Origin: Staphylococcus intermedius NCTC 11048
GTDB lineage: Bacteria > Bacillota > Bacilli > Staphylococcales > Staphylococcaceae
Assembly (NCBI RefSeq): GCF_002902385.1
Contig: NZ_PPQH01000033.1
Span: 1-64,000, forward strand
Reading direction: 5' to 3'
DNA length: 64,000 nucleotides
This document shows positions 35,384-44,730 of this stretch, one piece after another. Each line of letters begins with the position of its first letter. Positions within the stretch are counted from its first letter, which is position 1. The position numbers and the translations under genes were made by a program. The notes below the pieces were generated by a model. It worked only from the letters and a program-made list of their open reading frames with translations, was not told the origin of the DNA and did no database searches.

Positions 35384-36289
35384 ATGGCGCAACAACATCA
35401 AAAGCGGTGGTTTGGCTACTTGTTAGTTATTATCGGTGCTTCATTTTGGGGCGTAGGTGGAACAGTCTCACAATGGCTTTTCCAACATGCAAATGTCGAC
35501 GTAACTTGGTTTGTAGCCGTTCGACTCATGATTTCAGGGCTGTTATTACTCGGCATTGCTTTCATTTCAGAAGGCTCGAAAGTCTTTCATATTTGGCGTG
35601 ATAAGCAATCCATCACGCAAATTTTAATTTATGGTTTACTCGGCATGCTGGCAGTTCAATACACTTTTATGGTCACTATCAGCTACGGTAATGCGGCAGT
35701 TGCGACATTATTGCAATACCTCGGGCTTATTTTCATCATTTTTTATCTCGTCATCAGAAAAGTGACAAAAATAGGTGTGAAAGAAATCGTCGCGGTATTG
35801 CTGGCGTTATCTGGTACATTTTTATTACTGACTAACGGTGATGTAGAAAATCTACAAGTTCCGAAATTAACGATTGTCTGGGGCTTACTCTCTGCCCTCG
35901 CACTTGCATTTTATACGATTTATCCAGTGAAATTATTAGCACGATGGAGTTCGCTGACTGTCGTGGGATGGGCGATGTTCATTGGGGGTGTCGCATTAAG
36001 TTTCTTTCATCCACCATGGCAAGTCGACTTTTCAACGTGGACAATAGAAACACACCTCTACTTTGGATTTGCTGTCATTTTCGGGACAATGCTAGCATTT
36101 TGGTTTTACATCGATAGTTTACGCTATTTACAACCACACGAATCAGGACTGTTAGGCACACTCGAACCATTAACAGCACTCTTAACATCAGTAGTCTGGC
36201 TACATATCACATTCGGGCTATGGCAACTTGTGGGTGTCGTATGCATCATCTTAATGGTCGTCGTCGTATCCGTCGTTAAAAATAAATAA
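35384..36289 (+). CDS. EamA-family (DMT) transporter
   Basis: 301 residues and ten membrane helices formed by two EamA repeats. The first includes GASFWGVGGTVSQWLF and the FIIFYLVI region; the second includes GLLSALALAFYTIYPVKLL and GLLGTLEPLTALLTSVVWL, the typical E-P-L motif. Exports metabolites or amino acids in general; the substrate is unknown. ATG has GAGGGGG 8 nt upstream. It is convergent with the small membrane protein gene at 36934, with a long-form dispersed repeat between them. Confidence 0.85.
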   Translation: MAQQHQKRWFGYLLVIIGASFWGVGGTVSQWLFQHANVDVTWFVAVRLMISGLLLLGIAFISEGSKVFHIWRDKQSITQILIYGLLGMLAVQYTFMVTISYGNAAVATLLQYLGLIFIIFYLVIRKVTKIGVKEIVAVLLALSGTFLLLTNGDVENLQVPKLTIVWGLLSALALAFYTIYPVKLLARWSSLTVVGWAMFIGGVALSFFHPPWQVDFSTWTIETHLYFGFAVIFGTMLAFWFYIDSLRYLQPHESGLLGTLEPLTALLTSVVWLHITFGLWQLVGVVCIILMVVVVSVVKNK

Positions 36290-36521
36290 AGCTATAACCG
36301 CATCAGCTTTTAAGGTTTGCACGAGAAATCAGCTGTGTCTTAAACAGTATGTTATTCAATAAAGTTGTTGAGCACATGATGATTGTAGGTATAAATCAGG
36401 GCTTTGAAGAAAAATGCAATAGTGTGTGAAGGAAGATTTTGTAGATTTCAAAAGCATGTCACTTCATTCGAGGTAGAAGAGAAAAAAGATTACAAAAACG
36501 ATGCTATTCAATATAAAAGAA

Positions 36522-36827
36522 GCCTTATTGAATGCAATCTGGGCAAGACTCCTTAGGGATGAATCTAAGACTTAAAAATGATTTCTGATATTTAACAGTG
36601 ACTACTGTTTAACGCAGTAGCTGTCTGACTTCTCAATGCTTTCGCTTCTGAGAAGTCTAGTCAGCCTTGCGGGGGCAGTACGACGAAATCTTTGTTGCAC
36701 ATGAGATTTCTGTACTGCTCCCAAAATCCACTAACGCTACAAACAATGTAACAGTACAATTAAAGCGTTAGTTAGTTGGAGTTTCAGCGCCTCGGAACGC
36801 GAGACCCAAAGTGCAATCAATAAAGGC
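36522..36827 (-). repeat. dispersed inverted-repeat element, long form, inverted orientation
   Basis: The outer arms GCCTTATTGAATGCA and TGCAATCAATAAAGGC are nearly complementary. Read on the minus strand it gives GAACGCGAG..., the core stem TAACGCTTT / GTAGCGTTA, GGATTTT, then the three-hairpin module (36602-36719) and CCTAAGGAGTCTTGCCC. The mid-right arm is lost, as in the 28.7 kb copy. It lies between convergent genes. Confidence 0.8.
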
Positions 36828-36933
36828 TAAAGTAATCAAGCAGAGCATCGTTATGTAATCTGTAAGATGGTTCTCTTCTGAATTTCAACGATATGATTTA
36901 GAAACATCACTAAACCGATCTATTCTCAACAAA

Positions 36934-37269
36934 CTAGTGCATATCATGAATTTTCATCATCAATCCATGTGGCACATCATCATGTGACACAACTTCTTTC
37001 TTAATATAATTATGTGGGTCATCTTTTTTCGCAACAAGTTTCACAAAATCACCTTTCTCAGGTGTGAAATCATCATCAGTTGGAATCTTCACATTTTCTT
37101 CAACAGTTTTTTCAGATTCACTCACGACTTTTTCAGCAGTTGTACCATCTTTCATATAACCGTAATATGTTTCCTTTTGTCCTGAAAGCATCATGACTAC
37201 AACAACACCTATTGTTACGACTAACATAGCCACGATCAATACGATACCTATCGTTTGTTTTTCTTTCAT
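36934..37269 (-). CDS. small single-pass membrane protein (111 aa)
   Basis: 111 residues: one transmembrane helix (about 6-28), then a hydrophilic extracytoplasmic part with TYYGYMKDGTTAEKVVSES and DDDFTPEKGDFVKLVAKK. It resembles a staphylococcal family of small membrane-anchored proteins (possibly DUF4889), with unknown role. ATG at 37269 has AAGGAGG 8 nt upstream; the frame further upstream lacks a site. No partner gene is evident. Confidence 0.7.
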   Translation of the reverse strand: MKEKQTIGIVLIVAMLVVTIGVVVVMMLSGQKETYYGYMKDGTTAEKVVSESEKTVEENVKIPTDDDFTPEKGDFVKLVAKKDDPHNYIKKEVVSHDDVPHGLMMKIHDMH

Positions 37270-37571
37270 TGATGGGCCTCCTTTAAAATTTATTGGGACT
37301 TCATAACAAGTCACTTCTTATTGTATCGAATGAAAATACTTTCAGGAAGTAAAATATCAAATGTAATTGTGAAGTTCAGTGATGTATTGCATGTCGTTTC
37401 GTATATGAAGGTTTACCCGACATATGGAAAAGTGAGCGATGTGATGTTGAAAAATTGCATAAAGTTCGTGCTGTCTGTCTTCAATTTTTTCACAAGTCAT
37501 GAATGGTGTTATGGTATAGTATCTATATTAGAAATTATCGCTTCCATGAGGCAAAAGATGGAGGGACAACA

Positions 37572-38765
37572 ATGTCTGAGTTCAATGGACATCAAAAAAT
37601 TCAAGATCAATGGTTACTCGTTTTCGGTATCATTTTAATTGCGGCCACATTACGTGCGCCATTAACCGCTGTGGGACCAGTGATTCAACAAATAAAAATG
37701 GATTTACAAATTAATAATGGGATTGCTGGATTGATTACGACCATTCCGCTCATTATTTTTGGTATCGTATCGCCATTTGTTTCACGTATGCTTTCAAAAA
37801 TTTCGATGTCACGTTTTTTATTTTTAACGTTAATATTAACGATTATAGCACTCGTTATTCGAATTTTGGGAGGTGTGCCCGCATTTTTTATAGGGACGGT
37901 GTTACTAGGTGTATCGATTGCGCTTGCCAATGTGACGTTGCCCGCATATGCAAAATGGGCCTTTCCAACACAAATTGGTGTCATCACAGGGATTTATAGC
38001 GCAACGATGAACTTTACAGCTGGGTTAGGTGGGGGATTAAGTTATCCTCTTTCTACCGTGACGTCGCTATCGTATCGCTTTTCCCTCGTTTTTTGGGTCA
38101 TTTTTGCTGTGATTGCGCTCGTGCTATGGCTACCTCAACTTAAACAAGCATCCCATTTAACTTCACAACAACATGAGGGATTAAAAAAGCCGATTTATCG
38201 TTCGAAAATTGCATGGGCTGTTGCACTGACGATGGCATTCCAATCTATGATGTTTTATAGTATCGTCGCGTGGTATCCATCTATTTTAGTCAGTAAAGGC
38301 ATTGACCCAGAAATGGCAGGTTACTTTTTAATGTTGAATCAATTTGCGCAGCTCCCGATGACGTTTACATTTCCGATTATCGCGGCAAAAATGTCAACAC
38401 AAAGAAGTCTAATTAGTATAGTAGCGGTACTGATGAGTGTTGGATTTATGTTACTGTTTTTCAACAATACTTGGGTATTATTGATAGCGATGATTTTGAC
38501 AGGTATGGGCATTGGCGCATGCTTTAGTTTATGTATGACAATGTTTTCAATTCGTTCAAAAACGACTGCCGGCAGTATGGCATTATCTGGTTTTGGACAG
38601 TCTGTTGGCTATTGGGTTGCCGCGATTGGTCCATTCATAATGGGGATAGCACATGACATGTTTAACAACTGGACAGTAGGGATGGTGCTATTTTTGTGTA
38701 TGGTCGCAGCTGTCTATTGTGCCGGTATGGTTGCCGCGCAAAATAAATATATTGAAGACGAATAA
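37572..38765 (+). CDS. MFS transporter of the CynX/NimT type
   Basis: 397 residues, 12 membrane helices. Typical CynX/NimT-like start (LRAPLTAVGPVIQQIK), GLITTIPLIIFGIVSPF and NVTLPAYAKWAFPTQIG, and a central charged loop. The family contains cyanate and 2-nitroimidazole transporters; the substrate here is unknown. ATG at 37572 has GGAGG 8 nt upstream, whereas the frame open from 37503 has none. Followed by a strong terminator and the convergent AraC-type regulator. Confidence 0.8.
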   Translation: MSEFNGHQKIQDQWLLVFGIILIAATLRAPLTAVGPVIQQIKMDLQINNGIAGLITTIPLIIFGIVSPFVSRMLSKISMSRFLFLTLILTIIALVIRILGGVPAFFIGTVLLGVSIALANVTLPAYAKWAFPTQIGVITGIYSATMNFTAGLGGGLSYPLSTVTSLSYRFSLVFWVIFAVIALVLWLPQLKQASHLTSQQHEGLKKPIYRSKIAWAVALTMAFQSMMFYSIVAWYPSILVSKGIDPEMAGYFLMLNQFAQLPMTFTFPIIAAKMSTQRSLISIVAVLMSVGFMLLFFNNTWVLLIAMILTGMGIGACFSLCMTMFSIRSKTTAGSMALSGFGQSVGYWVAAIGPFIMGIAHDMFNNWTVGMVLFLCMVAAVYCAGMVAAQNKYIEDE

Positions 38766-38776
38766 GAGATAAGCAT

Positions 38777-38822
38777 AAGGGTTAAGACGAGGTAATGATG
38801 CACCTTGTCCTAACCCTTTTTT
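38777..38822 (+). terminator. terminator after the CynX-type gene
   Basis: AAGGGTTA-GAC-AGGT pairs with ACCT-GTC-TAACCCTT, followed by six T residues. Confidence 0.88.
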
Positions 38823-38852
38823 ACTACGATTTATCATGCTATGCGCTAACCA

Positions 38853-40946
38853 TTACAACATATCTGATTCTTGCTGTGCTGGGGTTTTCAAAATATGCAT
38901 TAATTTGATGTGCTCTTTTGGCAACATTGTTTGATATCGTGACTCGCCAAAATGATGGCGTTGAATGTTCACTAACAACTGATTCGATGTATGGATGGCA
39001 GAAATGAAATGTGGAGGTAAATAATACCCTTTTGTATTTTCATCCAAAATCGCATCAATGTTACTGTATTTTGGATGGTACGTATATTCTGCGATGAAAT
39101 GTTGCTGTAACTCTAAAGTACCGTATAGTTCATATGTTAAATCCGTTTTGTTGTTTTGAATTGGGTACGGATGGAACAGTAAAATATCATACGCATGCGG
39201 GGATTCATGGATAATATAGGAATGTCCCACAACACAATGCGAGTGATTGAAAGGTTGCAATAAATAAAATACATGTTGTAGTGCCGTTTGATGTCCAAAT
39301 CTATCGAAATAACCATACATTTCTGACTGACGACAGATGAGCGGCAAACTTAAGCCTTGAACGGTATGATGCATATTCAACCAAATATCCAACCATTCTC
39401 TAGGGTGTACTTTAACTTCTTGTTGCGCAAATAACCATTCATTGACACCTGTGATGAGTATTGGACACTGATTCATGTTGTGTTCGTCCAGCCAATCTTT
39501 AAATTGTCGATGAAATGGATGTTCAAGTTGTAATACTGTAATACTTGATTGGGAAGCACTGTTCACCATTGCCATATCGACCATATAATAATCAAACACG
39601 AAGTCTAATGGTAATGTACGTTCACGAATCGGTGTAGACAGCAGTAATGTAAATCGGCACTGTTCAAGTAATAATTGCATTTCTTGAACGATAAAGTTGA
39701 TGTCATGCGCTGACATTGTAGCCTCATCTAAAACGAGATTGAAATTCAACTGTGACAAATCAAATGCAACAGAAGACTGGCGTAGTACATGTAATAACGG
39801 CTGTAAAAAGTGCAATTTAAACTTTTCATAATTTTGCATAGATGAGATACGATAGGCGATACCGTACTGATGTTGCTGTACGAGCTTACTTAAACATTCG
39901 GCTTCCTCCAGATGATCAACCGTAACATTCGTCTCTTTCGTACGATTGAAGTACAGTATGATAGGCGCTACTTGTTGATAAGTATGCACGTGAGATGTTG
40001 AATTGAAAATTTGCATCACTTCACGCATATGTTGTACTTCAAGGAGCAACTGTTTAGAGGGTATCCATTGCGTTTGTTGGGATTGATTTAAATAAATACT
40101 TATCGGTTGCGCAGTATTAACTTGTTCATCAGCATCGAATAAATGACCTTCAAAATATTGATAATCAAACGGATGTACATGCACCTTGTTGATTGGTTGT
40201 TGATGCTGTTTTCGAAAGGTAATCGGACTGACACCAATGAAACGTTTAAATTGTTTAGAATAGTGATTGTAACTACTAAATTGATAGTATGATGCAATCT
40301 GGTTTATCGATTCATTCGTGTTCAGTAAGTGATATATGGACAGACCTATTTTCAGTGAGACAAAATATTTTTTGAACGTGTAATTTAAATATCTGTTAAA
40401 CAATGTTGAAATGTAAGATTCGGTAACGAAAAAGTGTTCACTTAATTCTGGCAAAGACAGGCGTGAAAGGGGTCTTTGGTGAACATAATCCATAATGTTA
40501 TTAAATAAAATACTCTTCACTTGAATCTGTGGCACATGAACGGCCCCTGTAACGATAAAGCATTCATTAAGCAACTTTTCGATAATCGGTAAGAAAATTT
40601 CGAAACGTGCGTCTGTATTCTTTTCAGTAATCACTTTTTTTATTTGTGAGGTGATTTTATTGTGAGAGGATAATTTTTCTTGATTGAAATATCCGAGTAA
40701 ATAATGGGGCTCATATGCTGAGAAGTAGCGTAATGGAATAGAGATTTTTGCAACAGCTTGTGCATCTTTAACATTAACAATGTCATTATGGTTAATGATT
40801 GCAACCTGGTGATAATAGTGACTCAATTTACCGTTAAGCTCGAGTGTCAGGACGCCTTCAAATGAAACAAGTAATTCTATACGATTGAACACACGATAAG
40901 CGCTAGCTGTGTACTGTTTCATTAATTCTATAGTGATGCCTTGCAT
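38853..40946 (-). CDS. large AraC-family regulator, Rsp-like
   Basis: 697 residues. An N-terminal sensor-like part (1-150) precedes a full AraC/XylS double helix-turn-helix at about 160-255 (LSLPELSEHFFVTESYIST and ESINQIASYYQFSSYNHYSK, then FKRFIGVSPITFRK). A ~430-residue C-terminal region follows that looks like an inactive glycosidase-type barrel. Length and architecture match the large staphylococcal AraC regulators such as Rsp (about 700 aa), which control surface adhesins and toxins. That assignment rests on architecture. The ATG at 40946 has AGAGGG 5 nt upstream. The 560-bp region to scrA contains the promoters of both genes. Confidence 0.7.
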   Translation of the reverse strand: MQGITIELMKQYTASAYRVFNRIELLVSFEGVLTLELNGKLSHYYHQVAIINHNDIVNVKDAQAVAKISIPLRYFSAYEPHYLLGYFNQEKLSSHNKITSQIKKVITEKNTDARFEIFLPIIEKLLNECFIVTGAVHVPQIQVKSILFNNIMDYVHQRPLSRLSLPELSEHFFVTESYISTLFNRYLNYTFKKYFVSLKIGLSIYHLLNTNESINQIASYYQFSSYNHYSKQFKRFIGVSPITFRKQHQQPINKVHVHPFDYQYFEGHLFDADEQVNTAQPISIYLNQSQQTQWIPSKQLLLEVQHMREVMQIFNSTSHVHTYQQVAPIILYFNRTKETNVTVDHLEEAECLSKLVQQHQYGIAYRISSMQNYEKFKLHFLQPLLHVLRQSSVAFDLSQLNFNLVLDEATMSAHDINFIVQEMQLLLEQCRFTLLLSTPIRERTLPLDFVFDYYMVDMAMVNSASQSSITVLQLEHPFHRQFKDWLDEHNMNQCPILITGVNEWLFAQQEVKVHPREWLDIWLNMHHTVQGLSLPLICRQSEMYGYFDRFGHQTALQHVFYLLQPFNHSHCVVGHSYIIHESPHAYDILLFHPYPIQNNKTDLTYELYGTLELQQHFIAEYTYHPKYSNIDAILDENTKGYYLPPHFISAIHTSNQLLVNIQRHHFGESRYQTMLPKEHIKLMHILKTPAQQESDML

Positions 40947-41313
40947 AATTGCCCTCTTTCAAATTCAATATTTTTCAACAGCATTGAAATGACTTAATAA
41001 ATCAACATTATTATAAAATTATTGATTGTTAGACCACAATAAGATTTGCCGTATTGTGAAAGGAAAGACGTAAAGTGAAAAAATAAAGACATATTAAATG
41101 GTTTAAAAAGATTATGGAAAGCAATATTCTTTAAAAAAAGATACATCGAAGTGAAAAAAAGTGGTAAAGATTTATAGACGATGGCGTAGTATTCAAAAGT
41201 TGAGAATACGATTATTAAATAGGCGGAAATTTAAGATAGAAAATCATGTCAATGCCTTATTTGTTTTGAAGTAACACTACTATAACATATTCTTACCAAA
41301 GCGACACCCTCAT

Positions 41314-41329
41314 TTCATAGCGCTTTCAT
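41314..41329. promoter_or_regulatory. cre-like site upstream of the sucrose PTS gene
   Basis: TTCATAGCGCTTTCAT matches WTGNAARCGNWWWCAW with two mismatches. It is about 180 bp before the start codon, in the intergenic region shared with the AraC-type gene. Confidence 0.5.
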
Positions 41330-41399
41330 TAAAGTGATAGAGAATTTTTGAATAGGTATTGATAATCTATTTGAAAACGAATAAAATGAATATAACAGG

Positions 41400-41419
41400 T
41401 TTTGGTACCGGTTCCAAAA
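41400..41419. promoter_or_regulatory. LacI-type operator upstream of scrA
   Basis: TTTTGGTACCGGTTCCAAAA is a 20-bp palindrome, perfect except for one base pair, centred on CCGG, as expected for a LacI/GalR-family repressor such as ScrR. No such repressor gene is in the window. Confidence 0.6.
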
Positions 41420-41509
41420 AGTTTTGAAAGCAATGAACGTGCCGATTTGAAGCCTTACACTGCTTTTAAAACTGCTTTATGCATGTAAGACAATTTAAGG
41501 AGTGATGTT

Positions 41510-42949
41510 ATGGCCTATCAAAAAGAAGCTGAAACGATACTAAAAGCAGTGGGTGGAGAAGAGAATATTGAAGAAATGGCCCATTGTGCGACACGTTTAC
41601 GCCTTACATTAAAAGATGAGGGCAAAGTAGATGAGGAAACACTCAATCAAATGGACGTCGTGAAAGGGACCTTTTCTACAAGTGATCAATATCAAATTAT
41701 TATCGGTTCAGGTACAGTGAATAAAGTCTTTCAAGCAGTACAGTCTTTAATGAAAGGTGACACTGATGAACCAGCACCACAAGAGCATAAAAAGCAAAAG
41801 AAAAAGGGGCATCCGTTACAACGATTTGTGAAGATGTTGTCTGATATTTTCGTTCCAATTATTCCTGCCATTGTTGCGGGCGGTTTATTAATGGGACTCA
41901 ACAATATTTTGACAGCGAAGGGCATTTTTAGTGACAGTCAATCTGTTGTAGAAATGTATCCACATTTTGCTGAATTTGCAAGCATGATTAATATTTTTGC
42001 AAGTGCACCTTTTGCTTTATTGCCTATTTTAATTGGTTTTAGTGCCGCAAAACGATTTGGTGGCAATGCCTTTTTAGGTGCTGCACTAGGCGCAATTATG
42101 GTACACCCCGCATTGATGAATGGGTATGCCTATCCTGAAGCACTTGCAAATGGCGATCCAATTCCGCAATGGCATATTTTCGGCTTATCCATCGCACAAG
42201 TTGGTTATCAAGGGCAAGTGTTACCTACATTAGTCGCGACATATATTTTAGCGCAGTTAGAAAAAGGGTTACGTCGTATTGTACCGACCGTGTTAGATAA
42301 TTTGTTGACTCCGTTATTCGCAATATTAATCACAGCCTTTTTGACATTTTTATTTGTAGGACCTTTGACACGTACAGCAGGCTTTTGGCTTACAGATGGC
42401 TTAACATGGTTGTATGAAACAGGTGGCGCAGTTGGTGGATTTCTCTTTGGTTTATTCTACGCACCCATTGTTATTACAGGTATGCATCATAGTTTTATCG
42501 CCATTGAAACAGCACTCATTGCAGATCAAGCGAAAACAGGGGGCTCATTCATTTTCCCAATCGCTGCAATGTCTAATATGGCACAAGGAGCAGCTGCATT
42601 GGCCGCATTTTTCATCATTAAACAAAATCAAAAACTGAAAGGTGTCGCTTCAGCAGCAGGGGTATCAGCCGTATTAGGTATTACTGAGCCTGCTATGTTT
42701 GGTGTCAATCTGAAGTTACGTTATCCATTTATCGGAGCAATGACAGGCTCGGCTTTAGGTTCGGCATATGTTTCATTCTTTAAAGTGAAAGCAACAGCAT
42801 TAGGCGCGGCTGGAATTCCGGGCATCATTTCAATCGCTCCAGGTTCATGGACACATTACATTATTGGTATGTGTATCGCATTTATCGGTAGCTTCGTCAT
42901 CACCTTCATACTGTCGAAACAGAAAAGATATCAAAGTATAACAGAGTAA
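41510..42949 (+). CDS. scrA: PTS EIIBC permease, sucrose type
   Basis: 479 residues. The N-terminal EIIB domain has the phosphorylated cysteine in AHCATRLRLTLKDEG (Cys26) and DVVKGTFSTSDQYQIIIGSG. After a Lys-rich linker (about 88-105) comes an EIIC domain with about ten membrane segments, including GMHHSFIAIE and GITEPAMFGVNLKLRYPF, the conserved G-I-T-E substrate motif. It most resembles the staphylococcal sucrose permease ScrA; the trehalose or N-acetylmuramic acid permease types are alternatives. No IIA domain is fused, so the glucose-type IIA must come from elsewhere. Strong RBS AAGGAG before ATG 41510. A cre-like site and a palindromic operator lie upstream. Confidence 0.82.
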   Translation: MAYQKEAETILKAVGGEENIEEMAHCATRLRLTLKDEGKVDEETLNQMDVVKGTFSTSDQYQIIIGSGTVNKVFQAVQSLMKGDTDEPAPQEHKKQKKKGHPLQRFVKMLSDIFVPIIPAIVAGGLLMGLNNILTAKGIFSDSQSVVEMYPHFAEFASMINIFASAPFALLPILIGFSAAKRFGGNAFLGAALGAIMVHPALMNGYAYPEALANGDPIPQWHIFGLSIAQVGYQGQVLPTLVATYILAQLEKGLRRIVPTVLDNLLTPLFAILITAFLTFLFVGPLTRTAGFWLTDGLTWLYETGGAVGGFLFGLFYAPIVITGMHHSFIAIETALIADQAKTGGSFIFPIAAMSNMAQGAAALAAFFIIKQNQKLKGVASAAGVSAVLGITEPAMFGVNLKLRYPFIGAMTGSALGSAYVSFFKVKATALGAAGIPGIISIAPGSWTHYIIGMCIAFIGSFVITFILSKQKRYQSITE

Positions 42950-42972
42950 AGTAAAGGATTAATTTGAATCGC

Positions 42973-43013
42973 AAAAAAGACTGAGGTAACTGAATTGTGC
43001 CTCAGTCTTTTTG
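42973..43013 (+). terminator. terminator after scrA
   Basis: AAAAAAGACTGAGG pairs with CCTCAGTCTTTTT. Confidence 0.85.
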
Positions 43014-43080
43014 TCATCATTAAGGGGACTGAGTTGAAACAAAGTCATTGTTAATTGACTTATAAATGCGCGTTACTTTT

Positions 43081-43330
43081 GGAAATGAAGAATGAAAAAG
43101 CTATAGCGTTGGTAAGTAATTTGTTTATGAGAGTGATGTTTTTAAAGCATATTGAGGAACGATGCTAACATGAAAATAAAAGTCTTGACTGATGAGATTG
43201 CAAAACAGGACGACATGTCTAACCATAACCAAAGAAGTGATACTTGTGGTAGATGAGAATGACTAAAGTTTGACGATGGGGTGTGGGTTTGTGTGAAAAA
43301 GTAAAATAAGAGATTGTAAAAACCACCCGA
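43081..43330. repeat. 250-bp direct repeat, copy 1
   Basis: It begins GGAAATGAAGAATGAAAAAG and ends GTAAAAACCACCCGAG. About 85-90% of positions agree with the second copy at 43365-43616, including GTCTTGACTGATGAGATTGC and GACGATGGGGTGTGGGTTTG. Antisense frames give short peptides with LPQVSLLWLWLD in both copies, but without start sites or family resemblance. Confidence 0.8.
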
Positions 43331-43364
43331 GGTCATAAAACAGAAGAAAAACCCAGGTCACTTG

Positions 43365-43616
43365 TGGAAATGAAGAATGAAAAAGCTATAACATTGGTAA
43401 GTAGCTTCTTTATGAGAGTGATGCTATTAAAGAGGATTGAGAAACAATTCTCATATAAAATAAAAGTCTTGACTGATGAGATTGCAAACCAAGACGACAT
43501 GTCTAACCATAACCAAAGAACTGATACTTGTGGTAGATGAAAATGCCTATAACTTTGACGATGGGGTGTGGGTTTGTGTGAAAAAGTAAAATAAGAGATT
43601 GTAAAAACCACCCGAG
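43365..43616. repeat. 250-bp direct repeat, copy 2
   Basis: Second copy of the block at 43081-43330, offset 284-286 bp. Its last bases (GTAAAAACCACCCGAG) serve as the outer arm of the dispersed inverted-repeat element at 43601-43733, so copy 1 ends with what looks like a stump of the same element. Confidence 0.8.
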
Positions 43617-43733
43617 ACTCCTGAGGCATCAGACGTAGCCGAAAATCCAATTTGGCTTTCATCAAGTGAACATTTCAATTAAGCCAAATTTAGTTGAGGC
43701 AAGTCGCCTAGGAACGCGAGGGTTGGTTTTTAC
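43601..43733 (-). repeat. dispersed inverted-repeat element, short form, inverted orientation
   Basis: Outer arms GTAAAAACCACCC and GGGTTGGTTTTTAC; mid stem GAGGCATCAGACGTAGCC against GGCAAGTCGCC; core stem AATTTGGCTT against AAGCCAAATT. Placed between convergent scrA and corA, 59 bp before the corA end, and could terminate corA transcription. Confidence 0.8.
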
Positions 43734-43791
43734 AATGAAAAATCTACCCCTCTTTATGATGTCATACATAAAGCAACTACAAAACCAACTG

Positions 43792-44730
43792 TCAAAGCTT
43801 ATCATTCCGCCATAAAAAGACAAACAATACCACCACAAGTAGCATTGAAAGCACAATGATAATCAACCAAGAAAACGCACTTCCTGTATCAATAGGCAAT
43901 GGAACATTCATCCCAAAAAAACTAAACACTAACGTCGGCAACGTTAACAACACCGTAAAAATCGTCAACGTCTTCATTGTCGTATTCAACTGATTCGAAA
44001 GTAATGACGCATAGGAATTCGACATACTCTCAACAATACGTAAATAAAGCTCCGTCGTTTCCACTGCTTGTTGGTGTTCATTTTGCAAGTCTTCTAGTAA
44101 TTCTTCATCCTCATCAAACCGTTTAATTGCTGGCAAACGGAACAAATAACGAATCGTTGAAGAATTGGTTTTTAATGAACCTAAAAAATATACGAGACTT
44201 TTTTCAATTTCACTTAATAAAAATAAACGTTGATTCGTCACACGTTGTTGTAAATTATATTCCACTTGACGACGTTCTTTATTCAGTAGACGTAAACTTC
44301 TATTATATTGTGCTGCCATATCATACATCACTTTCAAGGCGAATTGGCTCTTATACTTCAAGTTAATCGGCTTTTGCATTAAGTGATCAAAATAAGGAAA
44401 TGGTTTGGCACAAACAGTCACAATAATATCTTTACCGATAATAATACCTAACGGCAATGTCGTAAAACTTTTAAGCTTGTATTGACCGGATTTGGAAAAA
44501 GGGAAGTCACTAATGATTAATGAGTAGTCGCTATCATCATCGTACTCAATACGTGAACTTTCTTCGCTATCTAAAGCATCTTCTAGAAAGTCTTGAGGAA
44601 ACCCGTACACTTCAATAAGACGTTCAAGTTCATCGGGGGTTGGTTTAACGACATTCAGCCATTGAGCATGTTCCCAATCTTCACTTTCTATGACACGCAA
44701 GTCTGTATCATTACGATAAGCGTGAATCAT
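43792..44730 (-). CDS. CorA-family divalent cation transporter
   Basis: 312 residues. A large N-terminal cytoplasmic domain is followed by two C-terminal transmembrane helices with the signature FSFFGMNVPLPID (GMN motif, near 268) and a basic tail. Forms pentameric Mg2+/Co2+ channels. ATG at 44730 overlaps the stop codon of the MarR-type gene (ATGA), with GAAGGTG 8 nt upstream, so the two are translationally coupled. Confidence 0.9.
   Translation of the reverse strand: MIHAYRNDTDLRVIESEDWEHAQWLNVVKPTPDELERLIEVYGFPQDFLEDALDSEESSRIEYDDDSDYSLIISDFPFSKSGQYKLKSFTTLPLGIIIGKDIIVTVCAKPFPYFDHLMQKPINLKYKSQFALKVMYDMAAQYNRSLRLLNKERRQVEYNLQQRVTNQRLFLLSEIEKSLVYFLGSLKTNSSTIRYLFRLPAIKRFDEDEELLEDLQNEHQQAVETTELYLRIVESMSNSYASLLSNQLNTTMKTLTIFTVLLTLPTLVFSFFGMNVPLPIDTGSAFSWLIIIVLSMLLVVVLFVFLWRNDKL

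Noticed and set aside
36290-36521. possible terminator or gene after the EamA gene
   Set aside because: Only AT-rich sequence with weak hairpins (e.g. CATCAGCTTTTAAGG); no ORF with a start site.
43142-43665. two minus-strand open frames with the shared peptide LPQVSLLWLWLD
   Set aside because: Both derive from the 250-bp direct repeat. The similarity reflects DNA duplication, start sites are lacking, and the second frame runs into the inverted-repeat element.
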